Assembly: GCA_030753015.1 (NCBI GenBank) | Contig: JASMDC010000018.1 | Location: forward strand, 1-64,000 | Direction of reading: 5' to 3' | DNA from: Candidatus Undinarchaeales archaeon | GTDB taxonomy: Archaea > SpSt-1190 > JASMDC01 | Length of the DNA stretch: 64,000 bases | Part shown: piece by piece, positions 59,941 to 64,000 of the stretch | Position numbering within the stretch: the first letter of the stretch is position 1 | How the letters are laid out: each line of letters begins with the position of its first letter | Made by a program: the position numbers and the translations under genes | Notes under the pieces: generated by a model | The model's input: only the letters and a program-made list of their open reading frames with translations | What the model was told of the DNA's origin: nothing | Database searches by the model: none

Positions 59941-62250
59941 CTACCGGTGACCGTACCCAGGGTACTGGGCGTACGAGCCGTAATAGGACCCATAATTGGC
60001 GTAGGCCCCCACCTGGGGCTGCGCTGCCGCTCTGGCATACACCGTGCCCCCGGCCCCCGGAACCCATTCGCGCCGACGCGCCTCACGCATAGCGATGGCG
60101 AAGGCAGCAGCTGCAAAGGCCACCTCGAGGAACTGCATGAACATCTCCATCCGGCTGCGCGAGCTGCCCTCGTCCCCCTCGGAGAGCTTCTCGGCCAGGT
60201 CGGCTTCAGCAGTGGAGAGCCTCCGCAGGGCATCGGCATAGGCGCCGCCGTCCATGTCCGCGCGCGCCTCGGTCACAAGGGCGTCCACCTCGGCGGTATC
60301 TAACCCTTTCCCATCGGCCCTCCCCATGAGACGCTCCACCTTGGACAAGGCTTCCTCCACGTCGCCCCGGTCCACGATCGTCCCGACATCCGGTGTGGGC
60401 GAGGGGGCGGACGTGGCCGTGGGGACCGCCGTAGGTGCCGTCGCGTTCCCCTTTACTTTGAGTTGGAGCGATCTGTCATTAGTGGTGTAGGAGCCGAGAA
60501 TACGGATCACTGGATCGTCTCCCCGCGTGAACACGGCCTCCACTGTATAGAGCTCCTCCAAGGTTGTGCTCTCCACTGTGATGCCCCCATCGATACGATA
60601 ACCAAGGGCATTGAGCCGGTCACGTTCCTCGACGAACGCCGAATGTCTCCTCACCTCTGCCTCCAGCTGAGGTGTCGGCGTACCGGGGGGGACGGGCGTA
60701 GGTGTCGGGATCGGAGTGGGTGCTGGCGTCGGGGATGGAGTCGCAGCTGGCGATATCTCTGGGGACACGGTGGGTGTCGTGGTCGTCGACGGGGATGGCG
60801 TGGTCTTCGTTGGGGGCGAGATGAGCATCTCGAACAAGAGCTCCTGGGAGAGGACAGAGTGGAAGCATAGCTCCTTGAGCCGTTTCTGCTTGTTGATACA
60901 TTCTGCGTATATCTTCTGTACCTCCGGGGGGGTGTTGAAGAGTGGTTGTGGAGGGCATAGGATAGCGCTCTTCACGACGCTCATACATGGCTTTTGGACG
61001 GAGGGGACAGTGCATGTGAACGAGAACGGCATCTGGGCGACGAGGTCCTCTGTAGCCTCGGGGAGGTTGAAATGAAATGAGAAGGGGATGTCGCCTTTGA
61101 TAGCTTTCAGGGTTACCGCGTACTTAGAGGAGTTCGTGCACGTCTCACTGTTACAATTCACATATCCCTGGGGATTCATGTGAGATATGGGCGGCGGTCT
61201 GTAAGTGAGCTCGCACTCCAGGGTACCGTCGGCGTCCTCGATCGCGTTGAACACCATCTCCTGTTCGGTCTCGTCCCCCGTTACGGACAGTGTGCCGTTC
61301 ACCAGGGTCTGCCCCGCACACCCCGGGCAGGTGACGCCCTTGTCCTGAATGCAGTCGCGACGCCCGAGCATGACGGTGAGCGGTCGTGTCTCCTTTCTGA
61401 AGCACTCGTTCTTACATGCCTGGCCCAGGCACATGCGGCACTCCTCGTTCTCGCCGAAGATGCAGTCCTGGCACGCCTCTTCCTCCGGTATGAACACCGA
61501 GCCTCTTCTATTGCATCCGAACTCCCATGGGTCGCATTCCTTGTTGCACGGCTTCTCGCACGGAGCACACTGTGCCAGGCAGCGGAGAAAGCACTTTTTA
61601 CACGGTATCTCGGGCGTGAAGTACTCGCGATAGAGTTCGAACACGGACACGGAGGCCTCTATGGACGTCGTGTCACGCTCGAAGGCGGCCAGCACATCCT
61701 TCGGACCTTCAGGGGTGATGAGGACTGAGAACGTGTCCTTCCCATCTGTGATGTCCGTGAGCAGACCCGTGGGGATGGAGTAGAAGGTATAGTCGAGCGT
61801 GAACGTTCCCGTAGCACCTGTGCAAACCGGGATGGTCATCTCGGAAATGAATCCAGGGTGGTTATCGGAGCCCTCGGGTACGAGCAGGAATAGCTCTCCC
61901 GTGCGAGGTGAGTCCGGGGCCGGCTTCAGTACGATACGCTCTCCCGGGACCGGATCGGGAATGATGACAGGTTTCTCCCCTATGGTGACCTCCTTCTCGC
62001 CATGGAGGAGTGTGATCACTTCAGTGGCGTCGAGGTAGACCGCGTCCAAGGTGTAATCCTCTGGAACATCGATGATGAAACCGTCGGACGCAAGGTTGGC
62101 TATGTCAACATCGATAAGTTCCTCCCAGGGGTCCTCGGGTACGAACTTGATCTTGAAGCTATCATCATCATCAAGGGCGGGCGCATCATCGAACGCTGTG
62201 CAGAGAAGCAGCAAGCAGATACCGACCAATAGTGCCCGGGCTGCTTTCAC
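59941..62250 (-). CDS. surface protein with Cys-rich cluster, PT linker and Y/G-rich tail
   Basis: A 769-residue exported protein of unknown function. GTG 62250 fits the TATA-like element at 62274-62282; GTG 62271 is the longer alternative. Signal peptide about 1-23. A beta-rich domain comes first. A dense Cys cluster at about 215-315 follows (CKKCFLRCLAQCAPCEKPCNKEC, then CQDC, CRMC). Another beta region precedes a Pro/Thr linker near 488-530 and a helical segment. A final hydrophobic helix near 712-727 leads to a Tyr/Gly-rich end (YANYGSYYGSYAQYPGYGHR). It is therefore membrane-anchored with a short cytoplasmic low-complexity tail. Confidence 0.8.
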   Translation of the reverse strand: MKAARALLVGICLLLLCTAFDDAPALDDDDSFKIKFVPEDPWEELIDVDIANLASDGFIIDVPEDYTLDAVYLDATEVITLLHGEKEVTIGEKPVIIPDPVPGERIVLKPAPDSPRTGELFLLVPEGSDNHPGFISEMTIPVCTGATGTFTLDYTFYSIPTGLLTDITDGKDTFSVLITPEGPKDVLAAFERDTTSIEASVSVFELYREYFTPEIPCKKCFLRCLAQCAPCEKPCNKECDPWEFGCNRRGSVFIPEEEACQDCIFGENEECRMCLGQACKNECFRKETRPLTVMLGRRDCIQDKGVTCPGCAGQTLVNGTLSVTGDETEQEMVFNAIEDADGTLECELTYRPPPISHMNPQGYVNCNSETCTNSSKYAVTLKAIKGDIPFSFHFNLPEATEDLVAQMPFSFTCTVPSVQKPCMSVVKSAILCPPQPLFNTPPEVQKIYAECINKQKRLKELCFHSVLSQELLFEMLISPPTKTTPSPSTTTTPTVSPEISPAATPSPTPAPTPIPTPTPVPPGTPTPQLEAEVRRHSAFVEERDRLNALGYRIDGGITVESTTLEELYTVEAVFTRGDDPVIRILGSYTTNDRSLQLKVKGNATAPTAVPTATSAPSPTPDVGTIVDRGDVEEALSKVERLMGRADGKGLDTAEVDALVTEARADMDGGAYADALRRLSTAEADLAEKLSEGDEGSSRSRMEMFMQFLEVAFAAAAFAIAMREARRREWVPGAGGTVYARAAAQPQVGAYANYGSYYGSYAQYPGYGHR

Positions 62251-62318
62251 ACTGCTACAGGTGGACCTCACGGAATAAATAACTACCCCAGATTAATGGG
62301 AAGGGCGAGAGGGCGTGT

Positions 62319-62984
62319 TCAGAACACGCCCTCGGCAGCCTCTTCGCCGGTGAGCTCGGACTCTTCCCCGGCCTTGTCCACCTGGAACTTGTAGTAGTTG
62401 GCGGGAGTCGCGCGGTCGTCCTTGAACTTGACCGCGAGATAGGCCTCGTTGATCTCCACGGCGAAGGCCTTGCACAGATCCTCATCGGGCTTGGTCTCGA
62501 TACGGATCTCCTGGCCAGCGTCGAGGTCTATGTCCTCGAGCTCCTTCTCTTCGGACCAGAGAATGACCTCGCCGACCTTGGCGCCGAACACGATCGTGAT
62601 GTCCTTGGCCTTGGCGCGGCCGGTGTTGTTGAGCACGAACTTGCCCTCGATGGCGTGGTCCTTGCATTCGTACTCGTCCCCGATCTTCCTGCCGTTCTCG
62701 ATGTCCTTGGTCGCGGACCGGGTCACCTTGAGCACAGCGGACTGGTAGCTCTCCAGCTTCTCCGCCGCATCCTCGTACTTCGCCTTATAGTCATCATGGT
62801 CAGCTTCCAGCTTGTCCTTATCTTTGCGAAGGGTAGCGACCTCCTTCGTGAGGTCGTCCTTGGACTTGGTCAGGGTTTCCTTTTCCTTTTCTAGGCTCTC
62901 GACCTTGGCCTCGAGCTCGCTGGTGTCAACGCAGCCGGCCACGAGGACCAGGGCGATCAGGATTGCGACGGTTTTGTACTTCAT
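62319..62984 (-). CDS. lipoprotein-like coiled-coil protein
   Basis: A 221-residue protein. The N-terminus is a lipoprotein-type signal (ALVLVAGC), so the Cys18 may be lipid-anchored, as proposed for archaeal lipobox proteins. A heptad coiled coil at about 24-85 is rich in Lys/Glu. A compact domain of about 120 residues follows with beta pattern (GKFVLNNTGRAKAKDITIVFG), like CARDB-type domains, and two further cysteines. TATA-like ATTTAAAT at 63017-63024 and a GGGAAGAG ribosome site precede ATG 62984. Partner unknown. Confidence 0.75.
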   Translation of the reverse strand: MKYKTVAILIALVLVAGCVDTSELEAKVESLEKEKETLTKSKDDLTKEVATLRKDKDKLEADHDDYKAKYEDAAEKLESYQSAVLKVTRSATKDIENGRKIGDEYECKDHAIEGKFVLNNTGRAKAKDITIVFGAKVGEVILWSEEKELEDIDLDAGQEIRIETKPDEDLCKAFAVEINEAYLAVKFKDDRATPANYYKFQVDKAGEESELTGEEAAEGVF

Positions 62985-63189
62985 AGCTCTTCCCGATGCC
63001 GTCGGTAGCGGACATCATTTAAATTGTTACTTTCAAAACACAGGGCCGAGAGGGATGATATCTGTCATTATCCCCGTCCGGAACGGCGGGGCGACACTTC
63101 GCGCTGGTATCGAGCCTCATGTTCTAACCAAGAGAGCGCCCACGTGCCGCGGCCAGCGTGCTCCTCGATCTTATGGGCGGACGATAGAC

Positions 63190-64000
63190 TCAGATGCACC
63201 GCCGCACGTCCAGCGGACCCAGGGCCACCTGCCAGTGAATGAGCAGGAGGTAGAGGAGGACGATCCACACAATCAGGTCGCGCGGCCGTCCACGAACGAG
63301 ACTGCGCAGCCCTGTGCCGGCGGCCATGGCCATGAACGGGTAGGCGTAGAGCAGGTGCCGGTCCTGGTCGCAGAATGTGATGGTCACGCGGTTCGCGGCC
63401 AGGAACATGAAGAACACCGCGAAGCACGCTGCCAGTGCGAGCGCTGACCGCCGGTCCCGCTGCCATAGTGCGACGAATCCTCTCATGGCGAGCACAGGCA
63501 GGAGGATAGAGTGGTGCCACAATCCCAGCCAGAAGGCCGCAAGCCAGCCTGTGTTGCGTACGAGGTACGCGGTGTCCTGAGCGTAGGGTGCGCCGAACGT
63601 GTCGAAGGAGCGGCCCACCTTGAGCCACATCGGGATCACGCAGAGCACGAGGAAGAGGACGGCGCACGGGGCCACACGACGCGGGGAGGCGCCCCATGCC
63701 ATCAGGGCCGCCACCGCCACGGGGACGAGCAGGATGTTGATGGCCACGGTGTACACGGCCAGAGCGAGTGACACGGCGACCAGGCAGCGGCTCAGGTCCG
63801 TTCTTCGTCTGAGGTGGACCACACCAGCCCACACGGCCACCGCGGCAAAGGCGGTGGACGCGATGTCCCGTTGGATCGTCATGGCGTACTTCAGGAATAG
63901 GGGCGTGGCCGCCAGGAGCACTGCGGCACAGAGACCGGCATCGGGATCGCGGACCAGGGCCGCTGTCGCACCGTACACTGCTGCAAGGGTCGCCAGGGAG
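63190..64000 (-). CDS. partial membrane glycosyltransferase-like protein (GT39/PMT type)
   Basis: The gene runs off the right edge; about 270 C-terminal codons are visible, the frame staying open to base 64000. Multiple helices are separated by Arg-rich short loops. The first visible part (VYGATAALVRDPDAGLCAAVLL then TIQRDIASTAFAA) has the layout of PMT-family or ArnT-like mannosyl/aminoarabinosyl transferases acting on polyprenyl-phosphate sugars. The catalytic N-terminus lies outside, so the class is tentative. The bases between 62985 and 63189 hold a promoter for the lipoprotein and nothing else seen. Confidence 0.6.
   Translation of the reverse strand, partial: SLATLAAVYGATAALVRDPDAGLCAAVLLAATPLFLKYAMTIQRDIASTAFAAVAVWAGVVHLRRRTDLSRCLVAVSLALAVYTVAINILLVPVAVAALMAWGASPRRVAPCAVLFLVLCVIPMWLKVGRSFDTFGAPYAQDTAYLVRNTGWLAAFWLGLWHHSILLPVLAMRGFVALWQRDRRSALALAACFAVFFMFLAANRVTITFCDQDRHLLYAYPFMAMAAGTGLRSLVRGRPRDLIVWIVLLYLLLIHWQVALGPLDVRRCI

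Overview
The window is archaeal. It encodes both subunits of the archaea-only GatDE amidotransferase, an archaeal MBF1, a class I HMG-CoA reductase, a roadblock protein, a DUF835 signalling protein, DUF401 and DUF355 family proteins, a type IV pilin-like protein and an intron-containing tRNA-Ile. Many genes have a TATA-like box centred about 26 nt before the start codon, so their mRNAs are probably leaderless. Genes inside operons mostly carry GGAGG/GGTGAT-type ribosome sites. DUF835 and the general gene set favour a GC-rich euryarchaeal lineage. I cannot place it more precisely from sequence alone.

Layout. 1-534: 3' end of a transposase. 655-5214: a 1519-residue cysteine-rich surface protein (minus strand). 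5422-10590: a radical SAM enzyme, gatD-gatE and a pilin-like protein. 10596-13602: a TPR protein and an unknown membrane protein (minus). 13843-18919: metallophosphoesterase (minus), then hmgA, a Lon-type membrane protease and a DUF355 gene, then uppP (minus). 19033-23986: a secreted Cys-rich protein followed by a pseudo-radical-SAM/DUF483 protein and a B12-binding radical SAM protein in one apparent operon. 24193-27839: GH31 glucosidase and a DUF401 transporter-like protein. 28284-33239: hybrid histidine kinase, REC-PAS-DUF835-wHTH regulator and a degenerate RecA-like protein. 33305-38007: Tat-exported DUF362 protein and two phosphate uptake pairs (NptA-PhoU, DUF47-Pit, minus). 38077-46714: two giant tandem Cys-rich secreted paralogues (minus). 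47190-52764: RHH-nucleotidyltransferase fusion, Mth938-like protein, MBF1 and a UPF0182 pair. 52788-57478: small Cys-rich membrane protein, RHH regulator, thioredoxin-thioredoxin-CcdA fusion, radical SAM protein, roadblock operon and a Q/Y-rich membrane protein. 57606-59887: trkH, trkA and tRNA-Ile (minus). 59941-62984: another Cys-rich surface protein and a lipoprotein. 63190-64000: a partial glycosyltransferase-like membrane protein.

The unifying theme is a disulfide-rich cell envelope. Seven separate genes encode exported or membrane-anchored proteins with dense, regularly spaced cysteines. One eight-cysteine module recurs in three of them, and a six-cysteine repeat occurs eight times in the largest. 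The same window encodes a membrane thiol-disulfide relay protein that could service them, and a radical SAM pair next to one of them that could modify it. Those functional links are inference. The repeat spacing, gene order and tRNA splice motif are directly visible.
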